This document shows, one piece after another, positions 1 to 8,846 of a DNA stretch of 57,877 nt. Below the pieces are notes generated by a model. It was not told the DNA's origin. It did not search any database and saw nothing but the letters and a program-made list of their open reading frames with translations. Numbering within the stretch: the stretch's first letter is position 1; every line of letters begins with the position of its first letter. A program made the translations under genes and the position numbers. Source of the DNA: Alphaproteobacteria bacterium (GTDB lineage Bacteria > Pseudomonadota > Alphaproteobacteria > Rhodospirillales > Magnetospirillaceae); the NCBI GenBank assembly GCA_021325215.1, contig JAJPHO010000131.1, positions 1-57,877 of the forward strand, in the 5' to 3' direction.

Positions 1-231
1 CAGATGCCGCTCCCGATTCGCTATAAAGGGGAGGATCTGGACTGCGATTACCGTCTCGATCTCGTGGTTGAAAATTCGCTTATCGTAGAAATAAAATCCG
101 TAGAGAGTTTTGCACCGGTTCATTCTGCACAGATGCTGACCTATCTAAAGATTTCCGGCATCAAAACCGGCTTATTGATCAACTTCAACACTGCCGTCCT
201 AAAAGATGGCCTGCGGCGCTTTGTATTATGA
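1..231 (+). CDS. GxxExxY family protein, 3' fragment (cut by window edge)
   Basis: This is the C-terminal 76 residues of an ORF that is already open at base 1, so the start lies outside the window. The core around residues 18-31, with Asp-Leu-Val-Val-Glu followed by Ile-Val-Glu-Ile-Lys, fits the D/ExK part of the PD-(D/E)XK-like fold assigned to GxxExxY proteins (PF13366 type). The His-x-Ala-Gln-Met-Leu-Thr-Tyr-Leu stretch and the ending Leu-Leu-Ile-Asn-Phe-Asn are also typical. The family's biochemical role is not established; nuclease activity is only suggested by the fold. It ends 14 bases before an 8-bp-period tandem repeat, and the polysaccharide operon starts 53 bases downstream. Confidence 0.75.
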   Translation, partial: QMPLPIRYKGEDLDCDYRLDLVVENSLIVEIKSVESFAPVHSAQMLTYLKISGIKTGLLINFNTAVLKDGLRRFVL

Positions 232-244
232 AACACTTTCATCT

Positions 245-274
245 TCTTCGTGTCTTCGTGTCTTCGTGGTGAAA
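245..274. repeat. 8-bp-period tandem repeat, TCTTCGTG x3 plus GTGAAA
   Basis: Three perfect tandem copies of TCTTCGTG at 245-252, 253-260 and 261-268 are followed by GTGAAA. On the minus strand it reads TTTCAC then CACGAAGA x3. The same pattern (TT..ACC edge followed by units of CRCRRAGR) recurs at 7924-7939 and 39629-39761. It lies between the GxxExxY stop and the FkbM start codon, close enough to affect the leader of the downstream operon. Confidence 0.85.
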
Positions 275-283
275 TACGATCGA

Positions 284-1639
284 ATGACCGACTCAGCCCC
301 CACCAGCGCCCCGCTGACCTCCTACGCCCAGAATTTCGAAGATGTGATTCTGTGGCGCGCCCTTCGGCAAATCGAGCGCGGCTTTTACATCGATGTGGGC
401 GCCCAGGACCCGGTCGAGGATTCGGTCAGCCTCGGCTTCTACGAGAAGGGCTGGCGCGGTGTGCATGTCGAGCCGACCCTGCATTATGCCGAAAAGCTGC
501 GCGCCGCCCGCCCCGACGAGACGGTGATCCAGGCGGCGGTGGCGGCCGAGGCCGGCCTGCTGCATTTCTACGAGATCGTCGAGACCGGCCTCTCCACCGG
601 CGACTCCGCCCAGGCCCAGCATCACCGCGATGCGGGCTTCACCGTGCGCGAGACCGACGTGCCCTGCATGCCGCTCGGCGCCCTGCTCGACCGGTATGGC
701 GACCGGCCGATCCATTGGCTGAAGATCGATGTCGAAGGGCTCGAGCAGCAGGTGCTGGAAAGCTGGGGCGACAGCAAGGTGCGCCCGTGGATCGTGGTGG
801 TCGAGGCGGTGGTGCCCGGCACCCAGATCCCCAGCCACGACGCCTGGGACGAGCTGGTCACCGCCAAGGGGTATAAGGCGGTCTATTTCGACGGCCTGAA
901 CCGCTATTACCTGTCGAACAAGCAGACGGACTTGGCCGACCGCTTCCGCGCCGGCCCGAACGTTTTCGACGAATTCGTGCTGAGCGGCACCAGCACCAAC
1001 CGCTTCAGCAAGCTGCTGACCAACCGCATCGAGGACATCCAGCAGCGCTTCGACCATGCAATCGGCGTTCACGCCATTCTGCAGGAGGAAGCCCGCGCCA
1101 AGCTGATCGCCACCATCCGCGATCTGCAGCACGCCCGCACCGAAGCGCGCGAGTTCCACGAGCAGCTGGAAGAGCTCTACAAGAAGCATACCGACGCGAT
1201 GCAACAGCACGCTCTGCAGGTGCAGACGCTGGAGCAAAAGGCCGCGCAGGAGCTTTACGATCTCAATGTGCGTCTGGCCAATGTGCTCAACAGCAGTTCG
1301 TGGAAGATCACTCGCCCCTGGCGTCTGGCGGGCCGGCTGGCCGGCAAGGCCAAGCGTGGTCTGCGCCGCCTGGCCGGGCTGCCCCGCCGCCTTCCCGGAG
1401 CGCTGATCCGCGCCATCCGCGCCCGGCCCGGGATCAAACGCCTGCTGATGTCGGTGCTGAGCCGCGTTCCCGGCCTCGCCGCCCGCGCCCGCCGCTATGC
1501 CAACCAGGCACCCGGCCCGACCATCGTCGCGGCCCCCATCGCCCGCGCCGCCGATCCGTCCGGCTCTCATCTCACTGCGTCGGCGCGCCGCGTGCGCGCC
1601 CGGCTGGCCGCCTCGCGCCCCCACGGAAACACCCCATGA
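284..1639 (+). CDS. FkbM family methyltransferase with C-terminal coiled coil
   Basis: A 451-residue protein. Residues about 10-235 form an FkbM-type SAM-dependent methyltransferase: Phe-Tyr-Ile-Asp-Val-Gly-Ala is the SAM-binding loop, His-Val-Glu-Pro follows strand 2, and Leu-Lys-Ile-Asp-Val-Glu-Gly is the family's signature. Residues about 250-345 are charged, glutamine-rich and predicted coiled coil, ending in a Ser-Ser-Ser-Trp-Lys-Ile-Thr-Arg-Pro motif often seen at the tail of O-antigen enzymes. The last ~90 residues are Arg/Ala-rich and basic. The ATG at 284 follows the repeat; an upstream in-frame extension would translate the repeat and is unlikely. It overlaps the next gene by four bases (ATGA). 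Likely role: O-methylation of a surface glycan, perhaps as a chain-end cap. Confidence 0.85.
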   Translation: MTDSAPTSAPLTSYAQNFEDVILWRALRQIERGFYIDVGAQDPVEDSVSLGFYEKGWRGVHVEPTLHYAEKLRAARPDETVIQAAVAAEAGLLHFYEIVETGLSTGDSAQAQHHRDAGFTVRETDVPCMPLGALLDRYGDRPIHWLKIDVEGLEQQVLESWGDSKVRPWIVVVEAVVPGTQIPSHDAWDELVTAKGYKAVYFDGLNRYYLSNKQTDLADRFRAGPNVFDEFVLSGTSTNRFSKLLTNRIEDIQQRFDHAIGVHAILQEEARAKLIATIRDLQHARTEAREFHEQLEELYKKHTDAMQQHALQVQTLEQKAAQELYDLNVRLANVLNSSSWKITRPWRLAGRLAGKAKRGLRRLAGLPRRLPGALIRAIRARPGIKRLLMSVLSRVPGLAARARRYANQAPGPTIVAAPIARAADPSGSHLTASARRVRARLAASRPHGNTP

Positions 1640-4600
1640 AACTGGTTATCGATCTCCAAGGCGCGCAGGGCGAAAACCGCGCGCGCGGCATCGGCCGCTA
1701 TTCCCTGTCCCTGACCGAAGGCCTGATCCGCACCGTGCGCGGCCACGAAGTCGTGGTGGTGCTGAACAGCCTGCTGGCCGAACGGCATCCCGGCCTGCGC
1801 GAGACGATGGGCAAGCTGCTGCCGGCCGAAAACATCAAGATATGGACACCGCCCGCCGGCATCTCGGCGGTGGCCGGCAATGACGGCCTGCGCCGCGCCG
1901 CCGAGGCCCTGCGGGAAAGCTTCATCGCCGAGCTGAACCCCAGCGTCGTGCATGTCTCCAGCCTGTTCGAGGGCCTGGGCGCCGACGCCGCCACCAGCAT
2001 CCGCGCCACCGGCGCCGACATGTCGAGTGTGGCGACGCTCTACGACCTGATCCCGATGCTCTATCCGGACACCTATCTGAAGCCCAATCCGGTGGTGGAG
2101 CGCTGGTACCTCAACAAGCTCGACCATCTGCGCCGGGCCGATCTGCTGCTGGCCATCTCGCACTCGTCGCGGCGCGAGGCGATCGAGCATCTCGGCATGC
2201 CCGAGGACCGCGTGCGCGCCATCGGCACCGCCATCGACGACAGCTTCCGCCCGATCCAGGTGCCGATGGAAAAGGGCATGGCCCTGCGCAGCCGTCTGGG
2301 GCTGCAGCGGCCCTTCCTGCTCTATACCGGCGGCATCGATCCGCGGAAGAACATCGAGGGCCTGATCCGCGCCTTCGCCGCCTTGCCGGCCGAGATCCGC
2401 GACCGCCATCAGCTGGCCGTGGTCTGTTCGGTGGGCGATGCCGACCGCGAGCGCCTGACCAGGCTGGCGCGCGGCGCCGGCCTGCCGCCGGATGGCCTGG
2501 TATTGACCGGCTTCGTGCCGGACGAGGAATTGCTGTTCCTCTACAATCTCTGCCATTCCTTCGTCTTCCCGTCCTGGCATGAGGGCTTCGGCCTGCCGGC
2601 GCTGGAAGCGATGGCCTGCGGCGCCGCGACCATCGCCGCCGACTCCTCCAGCCTGCCCGAAGTGATCGGCCGCGCCGACGCGCTGTTCGCGCCGCGCGAC
2701 GATGCCGCCATGACCGGCAAGCTGCACCAGCTGCTGACCGACGACGGTTTCCATCGCGAGCTGCGCCGCTGGGGGCCGGAACAGGCCGCCAAATTCTCGT
2801 GGGACGCCACCGCCAAGCTGGCCTGGGACGGTTTCCTGCAGATCGACGAGGAACATCGCGACAAGAAGGCGGCCCGCGGGTCGGGCGCCACGCTGAAGCG
2901 TCCGCGCCTGGCCTATGTTTCGCCCCTGCCACCGGCGCGCAGCGGCATCGCCGATTATTCCGCCGAGCTGCTGCCGGAACTGGCCCGCCATTACGACATC
3001 GATGTCGTCATCCATCAGACCGAGCTGACCGATTCCTGGATCAAGGCCAATTGCAGGGTCCGCGACGTCGCCTGGTTCGACGAGAATGCCGGCGCCTATG
3101 ACCGCATCCTCTATCATTTCGGCAATTCCGACTTTCACCATCACATGTTCGGGCTGCTGGAGCGCCATCCCGGCGTGGTGATGCTGCACGACTTCTATCT
3201 GAGCGGCATCGTCGCCCATATGGAATGGCACCATGGCGAACGCCATCTGTGGAGCAAGGCGCTTTACGCCTCGCATGGCTATGACGCGCTGGCCAGGCGC
3301 TTCTCCGGCGCGTCCGACGCCGAGGTGGTGTTCGACTATCCCTGCAATCTCGACGTGCTGCGCCAAGCCCGCGGCGTGATCGTGCATTCCGCCTATTCCC
3401 GCCGCCTGGCCCATCGCTGGTGCGGCGAGACGATCGCCGCCGGCATGGCGCAATTGCCGCTGCTGCGCGCCGCCCCCCCGGCGCTCGACCGCGCCGCCGC
3501 CCGCAAAGCCCTGGGGATCTCGCCCAAGGATTTCGTGGTGTGCAGCTTCGGCATCCTCGGCCCGATCAAGCTCAATGATCGGCTGCTGGCCGCCTGGCAG
3601 GTTTCGGAAACCGGCCGAGATCCCGGCGCCCACCTGATCTTCGTCGGCGAAAACCAGCCCGGTCCCTACGGCGATGCGATCACCACCGCCATCGCCGGAT
3701 CGGAGAACCGCGTCTCGATCACCGGCTTCGCCACCGCCGAGGATTACAAGCTGCATCTGGCGGCCGCCGACGTCGCGGTGCAGCTGCGTACCAATTCGCG
3801 CGGCGAAACCTCGGCCGCCGTGCTCGATTGCCTGAATTACGGTCTGGCCACCATCGCCAATGCCCATGGCGCCATGGCCGACCTGCCCGACGAGGCGCTG
3901 GTCAAGATCGCCGATGCCTTCACCGACGAAGAGCTGGCCGCCGCGCTCGACGCGCTGCATCGCGATCCCGCCCGCCGCGACGCGCTGGGCCGGACGGCCA
4001 AGGCGCTGCTGCACACCGAGCACGCGCCGCGCAAGGTCGCCGATCTCTACGCCGAGACCATCGAATCCTATTACGCCGAACCGGCCGGCGCCGATCTGGC
4101 CTTGGCGTCGCTCGATCTCGACGGACTGACCGACGCCGCCGCTGGCGACGTCGCCGAGGCCTTCGCCGCCACCTTCCCGGCCCCGGGACCGGTGCGGCAA
4201 TTGCTGGTCGACGTCTCGGAACTGGCCCGCCATGACGCCGCCAGCGGCATTCAGCGCGTCGTGAAGAACATCCTGACCGAATGGCTGGCCAATCCGCCGG
4301 CCGGCTATCGTGTCGAGCCGGTCTATGCCACCGAGCGCGATTCCTATCGCTATGCCCGGACCTTCACCCTGGGACTGCTGGGCTGCCCGGCCGATGCCCT
4401 GACCGACGATCCGGTCGAGTTCGCCGAGGGCGACATGTTCCTCGGCCTCGATCTGCAGCCTCTGGTGATTCCCGCCCAGCGCGCCTTCTTCACCCGCCTG
4501 CGCCAGCGCGGCGTCGCCGTTCATTTCGTCGTCTACGACCTGTTGTGCGTCGAGCGGCCCGACTGCTTCCTGCCGGGCGCCGACCAGTACTTCACCCATT

Positions 4601-6309
4601 GGCTGGAGGTGGTGGCCGAGAATGACGGGGCGATGTGCATCTCGGCCGCGGTCGCCGAGTCCCTGCGCCGCTGGCTGGGCGAACGCCGCCCCGATTTGAA
4701 GATCGGCCATTTCCATCTCGGCGCAGACTTCCCGGCTCAGGGCGGCGAGCCGTCCTTGCCCGCCGCCTGGACCAATCGCTCCGCCCCCCGCACCGTGCTG
4801 ATGGTCGGCTCGATCGAACCGCGCAAGGGCTATGCCGCCGCACTGGATGCCGCCGAGACATTGTGGGCGGCCGGTACCGACTTTACCCTGGCCATCGTCG
4901 GCAAGACCGGCTGGATGGTCGATGTGCTGACCGCCCGCCTGAAGAAGCATGCCGAGCTGAACCGCCGCCTGTTCTGGTTCGAGGGCAGCAGCGACGCCAC
5001 CCTGGCCGCTTTGTACTGCGAGGCCGATGGTCTGCTGCTGGCCTCCGAAGGCGAAGGCTTCGGCCTGCCGCTGATCGAGGCGGCCCATTACGGTCTGCCG
5101 ATCCTGGCGCGCGATCTGCCGGTGTTCCGCGAAGTAGCCGGCGATCATGCCCGCTATTTCGACGGCGATCTCGCCGCCTCCCTCTCCGCCTGGCTCGGCG
5201 AGCTGGAGGCCGGCCAGGCGCCCGATCCGGCCGGCATCGGCCATCTCAGCTGGCAGGCCAGCGCCCGCCAGCTGGCCGAGCGCCTGCTGGCGCCGCCGGC
5301 GGAAAGCGTGCTGCCGCCGCCGCGCCAGACCGGCAACCAGCAATCCGCGCAATTATGGTCCGCGTCGCAGAGCCCGCTGCAGATCTATGCCGGCTATACG
5401 CCGGAAGACGTGGCGATGCTGAAGCGCTATGCCGATTATCCGGCCAATGTCTTCACCGACCATTTCATCGACGGCTTCGGCAACAAGACCCCGTTCGCCA
5501 CCGTGCCCTTCTGCAACGGCGTGCGGCCCGGTCCGCTGCAATTGCCGGTGCCCGGCGACGGCTATCACGCCGAAACGATCGAATATGTCGCCCTGGTCGA
5601 CAGCATCGACCGCGCCGATCCGCGCCGTTACAGCGCCGTCGAGATTGGCGCCGCCTGGGGTCCTTGGGTGTCGCTGGGCGGCGTGCTGGCCCGCCGCACC
5701 GGCCGCGACGACATCACGCTGGTCGCCGTCGAGGCCGATCCCGACCGCTTCCAGCTGGTCGCCAAGCAGCTGATCGCCAATGACCTGCGGCCCGACGATC
5801 CGATTCCCGGCGAGGCCGAATCCGGCCCCTGGACGCAGAACGGTCCGGTGCGCTGCCGCATCATTCAGGGCGCGGCGGGCGCAACCGAGGGCCTGCTCTA
5901 TTTCCCCAAGCTCAATCTGGCCGATCTCGGCGCCTCGGCGTCGGAGGACCCCATCGAGCATGATTACCGCGGCGCCGAATGCGACAGCTTCGAGGTCAAG
6001 GCCTATACGCTGGCGCAGATCCTGGAAGGGGTCGACACGGTCGATCTGCTGCATATCGACATCCAGGGCAGCGAGTTCGATCTGCTGGCCGGCAGCCTGG
6101 ATGCGCTGAACAGCAAGGTCCGCTCGATGCTGATCGGCACCCACAGCCGCGTCATCGAAGGCCAGATCATCGATCTGCTGATCGACAAGGGCTGGGAGCT
6201 GTACCGCGAGAAACCCTGCCGCGTCGATTGGCATAAGGTGACCCCGACCCTGACCGGGCGCACCACCGACGATGGCTGCCAATATTGGCGGAGACTGGCC
6301 GATGCTTGA
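1636..6309 (+). CDS. Giant glycan enzyme: three GT4-type glycosyltransferase domains fused to an FkbM methyltransferase
   Basis: 1557 residues. Domain 1 (about 1-400) is a GT4 glycosyltransferase with Gly-Gly-Ile-Asp-Pro-Arg-Lys-Asn near residue 232 and the EX7E motif Glu-Gly-Phe-Gly-Leu-Pro-Ala-Leu-Glu near 315. Domain 2 (about 423-810) opens with Ser-Pro-Leu-Pro-Pro-Ala-Arg-Ser-Gly-Ile-Ala, typical of GT4 enzymes, but I see no clear EX7E pair near its end. Domain 3 (about 854-1240) has Gly-Ser-Ile-Glu-Pro-Arg-Lys-Gly near 1057 and Glu-Gly-Phe-Gly-Leu-Pro-Leu-Ile-Glu near 1140. Domain 4 (about 1260-1557) is an FkbM methyltransferase with Val-Glu-Ile-Gly-Ala and His-Ile-Asp-Ile-Gln-Gly. No membrane segments are seen. 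It probably assembles and methylates several residues of a surface polysaccharide in the cytoplasm. Start is the ATG overlapping the previous stop. Confidence 0.88.
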   Translation: MKLVIDLQGAQGENRARGIGRYSLSLTEGLIRTVRGHEVVVVLNSLLAERHPGLRETMGKLLPAENIKIWTPPAGISAVAGNDGLRRAAEALRESFIAELNPSVVHVSSLFEGLGADAATSIRATGADMSSVATLYDLIPMLYPDTYLKPNPVVERWYLNKLDHLRRADLLLAISHSSRREAIEHLGMPEDRVRAIGTAIDDSFRPIQVPMEKGMALRSRLGLQRPFLLYTGGIDPRKNIEGLIRAFAALPAEIRDRHQLAVVCSVGDADRERLTRLARGAGLPPDGLVLTGFVPDEELLFLYNLCHSFVFPSWHEGFGLPALEAMACGAATIAADSSSLPEVIGRADALFAPRDDAAMTGKLHQLLTDDGFHRELRRWGPEQAAKFSWDATAKLAWDGFLQIDEEHRDKKAARGSGATLKRPRLAYVSPLPPARSGIADYSAELLPELARHYDIDVVIHQTELTDSWIKANCRVRDVAWFDENAGAYDRILYHFGNSDFHHHMFGLLERHPGVVMLHDFYLSGIVAHMEWHHGERHLWSKALYASHGYDALARRFSGASDAEVVFDYPCNLDVLRQARGVIVHSAYSRRLAHRWCGETIAAGMAQLPLLRAAPPALDRAAARKALGISPKDFVVCSFGILGPIKLNDRLLAAWQVSETGRDPGAHLIFVGENQPGPYGDAITTAIAGSENRVSITGFATAEDYKLHLAAADVAVQLRTNSRGETSAAVLDCLNYGLATIANAHGAMADLPDEALVKIADAFTDEELAAALDALHRDPARRDALGRTAKALLHTEHAPRKVADLYAETIESYYAEPAGADLALASLDLDGLTDAAAGDVAEAFAATFPAPGPVRQLLVDVSELARHDAASGIQRVVKNILTEWLANPPAGYRVEPVYATERDSYRYARTFTLGLLGCPADALTDDPVEFAEGDMFLGLDLQPLVIPAQRAFFTRLRQRGVAVHFVVYDLLCVERPDCFLPGADQYFTHWLEVVAENDGAMCISAAVAESLRRWLGERRPDLKIGHFHLGADFPAQGGEPSLPAAWTNRSAPRTVLMVGSIEPRKGYAAALDAAETLWAAGTDFTLAIVGKTGWMVDVLTARLKKHAELNRRLFWFEGSSDATLAALYCEADGLLLASEGEGFGLPLIEAAHYGLPILARDLPVFREVAGDHARYFDGDLAASLSAWLGELEAGQAPDPAGIGHLSWQASARQLAERLLAPPAESVLPPPRQTGNQQSAQLWSASQSPLQIYAGYTPEDVAMLKRYADYPANVFTDHFIDGFGNKTPFATVPFCNGVRPGPLQLPVPGDGYHAETIEYVALVDSIDRADPRRYSAVEIGAAWGPWVSLGGVLARRTGRDDITLVAVEADPDRFQLVAKQLIANDLRPDDPIPGEAESGPWTQNGPVRCRIIQGAAGATEGLLYFPKLNLADLGASASEDPIEHDYRGAECDSFEVKAYTLAQILEGVDTVDLLHIDIQGSEFDLLAGSLDALNSKVRSMLIGTHSRVIEGQIIDLLIDKGWELYREKPCRVDWHKVTPTLTGRTTDDGCQYWRRLADA

Positions 6310-6868
6310 GGCGCGCCCGGCCTCGATTCCGGGGCTGGTCATCCTGGCGACCCGCTGGTTCGCCGATGAGCGCGGCGCCTTTTCCGAGGTCTATCGGCAA
6401 GACAGGTTCTTCCAGGCCGGGATTACCGTATCCTTCGTGCAGGATAACCAGGCCATATCGAGAAAGGCGGGCACTTTGCGGGGCTTGCACTTCCAGAAGC
6501 CGCCGGCGGCTCAGGCCAAGCTGGTCCGTGTGACGCGCGGCTCGATCTATGACGTGGCGGTCGATATTCGTCCGGGCTCGCCGACCTATGGCCGGTGGGA
6601 CGGGATCACGCTGTCGGCTGAGAACCGGCTGCAGATCTTCGTCCCGGCCGGTTTCGCCCATGGCTATCTGACCCTCGAAGACGACACCGAGGTGCTGTAC
6701 AAGGTCGACGCGCCCTATACGCCCGCCGCGGAAGGCGGGCTGCTGTGGAACGACCCCGCCATCGGCATCGGCTGGCCCGATCTCGGCATCGAGCCGGTGA
6801 TCGTTCCGCGCGACGCCGCTTTGCCGGCCTTGGCCGACCTGGCCCCGATCGAGGAATGGCGCCTATGA
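6302..6868 (+). CDS. rfbC: dTDP-4-dehydrorhamnose 3,5-epimerase
   Basis: 188 residues, the normal length for RmlC/RfbC. It converts dTDP-4-keto-6-deoxyglucose to dTDP-4-keto-rhamnose, third step of dTDP-L-rhamnose synthesis. Family motifs are visible: Arg-Gly-Leu-His-Phe-Gln near residue 60 (with the catalytic His), Tyr-Asp-Val-Ala-Val-Asp-Ile-Arg, and Pro-x-Gly-Phe-Ala-His-Gly-Tyr. The ATG at 6302 overlaps the previous gene by 8 bases; a longer in-frame start at 6272 would lie deeper inside that gene. Followed by rfbB with an ATGA overlap. Confidence 0.95.
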   Translation: MLEARPASIPGLVILATRWFADERGAFSEVYRQDRFFQAGITVSFVQDNQAISRKAGTLRGLHFQKPPAAQAKLVRVTRGSIYDVAVDIRPGSPTYGRWDGITLSAENRLQIFVPAGFAHGYLTLEDDTEVLYKVDAPYTPAAEGGLLWNDPAIGIGWPDLGIEPVIVPRDAALPALADLAPIEEWRL

Positions 6869-7908
6869 CCCTGCTCGTGACAGGCGGCGCCGGCTTCATC
6901 GGGTCCGCCGTCGTGCTGCAGGCGCTGGCCGAGGGCCGCCGCGTCGTCACCCTCGACAAGCTGACTTACGCCGCCAATCCCGAGACGACGGCACTGCTGG
7001 CCGGACATCCCAATCATGCGCTCGAGACCGCCGACATCACCGATGCCGAGGCGGTCGGCGCCATCCTGGCCAGACACCAGCCCGCCAAGATCCTGCATCT
7101 GGCCGCCGAATCCCATGTCGACCGCTCGATCGACCGGCCCGGTGACTTCGTTTCCACCAATGTCCAGGGCACCTTCGTGATGCTGGACCAGGCTGTGCGC
7201 TATTGGCGCGGACTGCCGGCCGCCGGGAAGGAAGCTTTCCGCTTCGTCCACGTCTCCACCGACGAAGTGTTCGGCTCGCTCGGCGCCGAGGGCAGGTTCA
7301 CCGAGGACAGCCGCCATGCGCCCAATTCGCCCTATGCCGCAAGCAAGGCCGCGTCGGATCATCTGGCGCGGGCCTGGCACGTCACCTTCGGGCTTCCCGC
7401 GGTAATCACCCATTGCTCGAACAATTACGGGCCGCGGCAATTCCCCGAAAAGCTGATCCCGCTGATGATTCTCAACGCCCTGTCCGGCGCGACGCTGCCG
7501 GTTTATGGTGATGGGCGGAATGTCCGGGATTGGCTGTTCGTCGAGGACCATGCCCGCGCTTTGCTGATGGTGGCGGACCGGGCTCAACCAGGCAGTACCT
7601 ACATGATCGGCGGCGGTACGGAGCGCAGCAATCTCGACCTCGTGCAGATCCTGTGCGACCAGCTGGATGAGGTCAGGCCGGACCAGGCTTTGGGGCCGCG
7701 CCGAGGCCTGATCCGGTTCGTCGCCGACCGGCCCGGCCATGACCGCCGCTACGCGGCCGATTTCTCGCGCCTCTCGCGCGAGCTGGGCTGGCGCCCCTCG
7801 GTCGATCTGGCTGGCGGGTTGAGGAAGACCATCGAGTGGTATCTGGCCAACCCCGCCTGGTGCGCCGCCTGCGGCGAGAGCGCCCGGGCGCGGCAGGGGG
7901 TAAAGTAA
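6865..7908 (+). CDS. rfbB: dTDP-glucose 4,6-dehydratase
   Basis: 347 residues, an extended short-chain dehydrogenase. The NAD-binding Gly-Gly-Ala-Gly-Phe-Ile-Gly is at residues 7-13, the catalytic Ser-Thr-Asp-Glu-Val-Phe-Gly follows His-Val, and Tyr-Ala-Ala-Ser-Lys is the YxxxK pair. Asn-Asn-Tyr-Gly-Pro-Arg-Gln-Phe-Pro-Glu and Tyr-Gly-Asp-Gly-x-Asn-Val-Arg-Asp-Trp are typical RmlB stretches. It makes dTDP-4-keto-6-deoxyglucose, second step of dTDP-rhamnose synthesis. The C-terminal 20 residues, rich in Cys, Ala and Arg, are unusual but in frame. ATGA overlap with rfbC. Confidence 0.95.
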   Translation: MTLLVTGGAGFIGSAVVLQALAEGRRVVTLDKLTYAANPETTALLAGHPNHALETADITDAEAVGAILARHQPAKILHLAAESHVDRSIDRPGDFVSTNVQGTFVMLDQAVRYWRGLPAAGKEAFRFVHVSTDEVFGSLGAEGRFTEDSRHAPNSPYAASKAASDHLARAWHVTFGLPAVITHCSNNYGPRQFPEKLIPLMILNALSGATLPVYGDGRNVRDWLFVEDHARALLMVADRAQPGSTYMIGGGTERSNLDLVQILCDQLDEVRPDQALGPRRGLIRFVADRPGHDRRYAADFSRLSRELGWRPSVDLAGGLRKTIEWYLANPAWCAACGESARARQGVK

Positions 7909-7923
7909 AAGGAGAGAGATTTA

Positions 7924-7939
7924 CCACGGAGACACGGAG
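7924..7939. repeat. Short copy of the 8-bp-period repeat (CACGGAGA)
   Basis: The 35-base rfbB-rfbD gap contains TTTACC followed by CACGGAGA and CACGGAG, about 1.9 units of the same pattern as at 245-274 and 39629-39761. It ends five bases before the rfbD start codon, so its purine-rich GGAG may act as the rfbD ribosome-binding site. Confidence 0.7.
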
Positions 7940-7943
7940 CGAC

Positions 7944-8846
7944 ATGTCCCATCCGGTTCCCACTCTAGTCATCATCGGCGCCCGCGGCCAACTCGGCCGT
8001 TGCCTGGCCGCCCTGCCGATACCGAACGGCTGGGAGCGCAAGCTGCTGGCCCGCCCCGAAATCGATGTCACCGACCAGGCATCGGTCGATGCGGCGCTCG
8101 AGAGCGTGACCCGCGGCGTGGTCGTCAACGCCACCGCCTATACCGCCGTCGACAAGGCGGAAACCGACCGCGAGCAGGCTTTTGCCGTCAATCGCGACGG
8201 AGCGCGTCATATCGCTCTGGCGGCGGCCCGGCACGGCCTGCCGATCATCCATATCTCGACCGACTTCGTGTTCGACGGGAGGAAGGGCGGCGCCTATGCC
8301 GAGTCCGATCCGGTCGCGCCGCTGTCGGTCTATGGAGAGAGCAAACTGGCCGGCGAGGAGGCCCTGGCCGGCGCCAATCCGCGCCATGTCGTCTTGCGCA
8401 CCGCCTGGGTCTTCAGCCGCCACGCCGCCTGCTTCCCCCGCGCCATCTACACGGCTCTGCGCGGCAAACCGGAGGTCGCCGTGCCCGACGACCAGATCGG
8501 GTGCCCGACGGCCGCCGAACATCTGGCGGAGATCATCACCGCCATCGCCCCTGACCTGCTGGATCTCGCCCCGGACGATCCGCTGTTCGGGCTTTACCAT
8601 CTGGCCGGGCAGCCGGCGCTGTCGCGCTATGCTTTCGCCCAGGCGATCGAGGCCGAGATGAAGAAACAGGGGCTGGATGTCGGCAAGGTGCTGCCCCGCA
8701 AGACCGATCCCGAGGCGCCCGGCGCCCGGCGCCCGGCCAATTCCGCCCTCGCCTCCGACCATTTTACGGCGGCTTTCAGGCTCGATGCGCCGGATTGGCG
8801 GACCATCCTGCCCGCTTGCGTGACGGCCTACGGAGATCCCGCGTGA
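7944..8846 (+). CDS. rfbD: dTDP-4-dehydrorhamnose reductase
   Basis: 300 residues, normal for RmlD. Gly-Ala-Arg-Gly-Gln-Leu-Gly near the N-terminus binds NAD(P)H, Ser-Thr-Asp-Phe-Val-Phe-Asp-Gly carries the catalytic Ser/Thr region, and Tyr-Gly-Glu-Ser-Lys is the YxxxK pair. It performs the final reduction to dTDP-L-rhamnose. I chose the ATG at 7944 because the family begins a few residues before the GxxGxxG motif; upstream in-frame sequence would translate the repeat. Its stop overlaps the GTG start of rfbA. Confidence 0.94.
   Translation: MSHPVPTLVIIGARGQLGRCLAALPIPNGWERKLLARPEIDVTDQASVDAALESVTRGVVVNATAYTAVDKAETDREQAFAVNRDGARHIALAAARHGLPIIHISTDFVFDGRKGGAYAESDPVAPLSVYGESKLAGEEALAGANPRHVVLRTAWVFSRHAACFPRAIYTALRGKPEVAVPDDQIGCPTAAEHLAEIITAIAPDLLDLAPDDPLFGLYHLAGQPALSRYAFAQAIEAEMKKQGLDVGKVLPRKTDPEAPGARRPANSALASDHFTAAFRLDAPDWRTILPACVTAYGDPA

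Noticed and set aside
206-283. Longer start for the first FkbM gene at 206.
   Set aside because: It would overlap the GxxExxY end and translate the TCTTCGTG repeat; the methyltransferase domain begins after the ATG at 284.
1567-5352. A 1261-residue open frame on the minus strand opposite the giant glycosyltransferase gene.
   Set aside because: Its translation is Gly/Gln/Ala-rich with no family motifs, while the plus strand shows three sugar-transferase domains with intact motifs. It is a GC-bias shadow.
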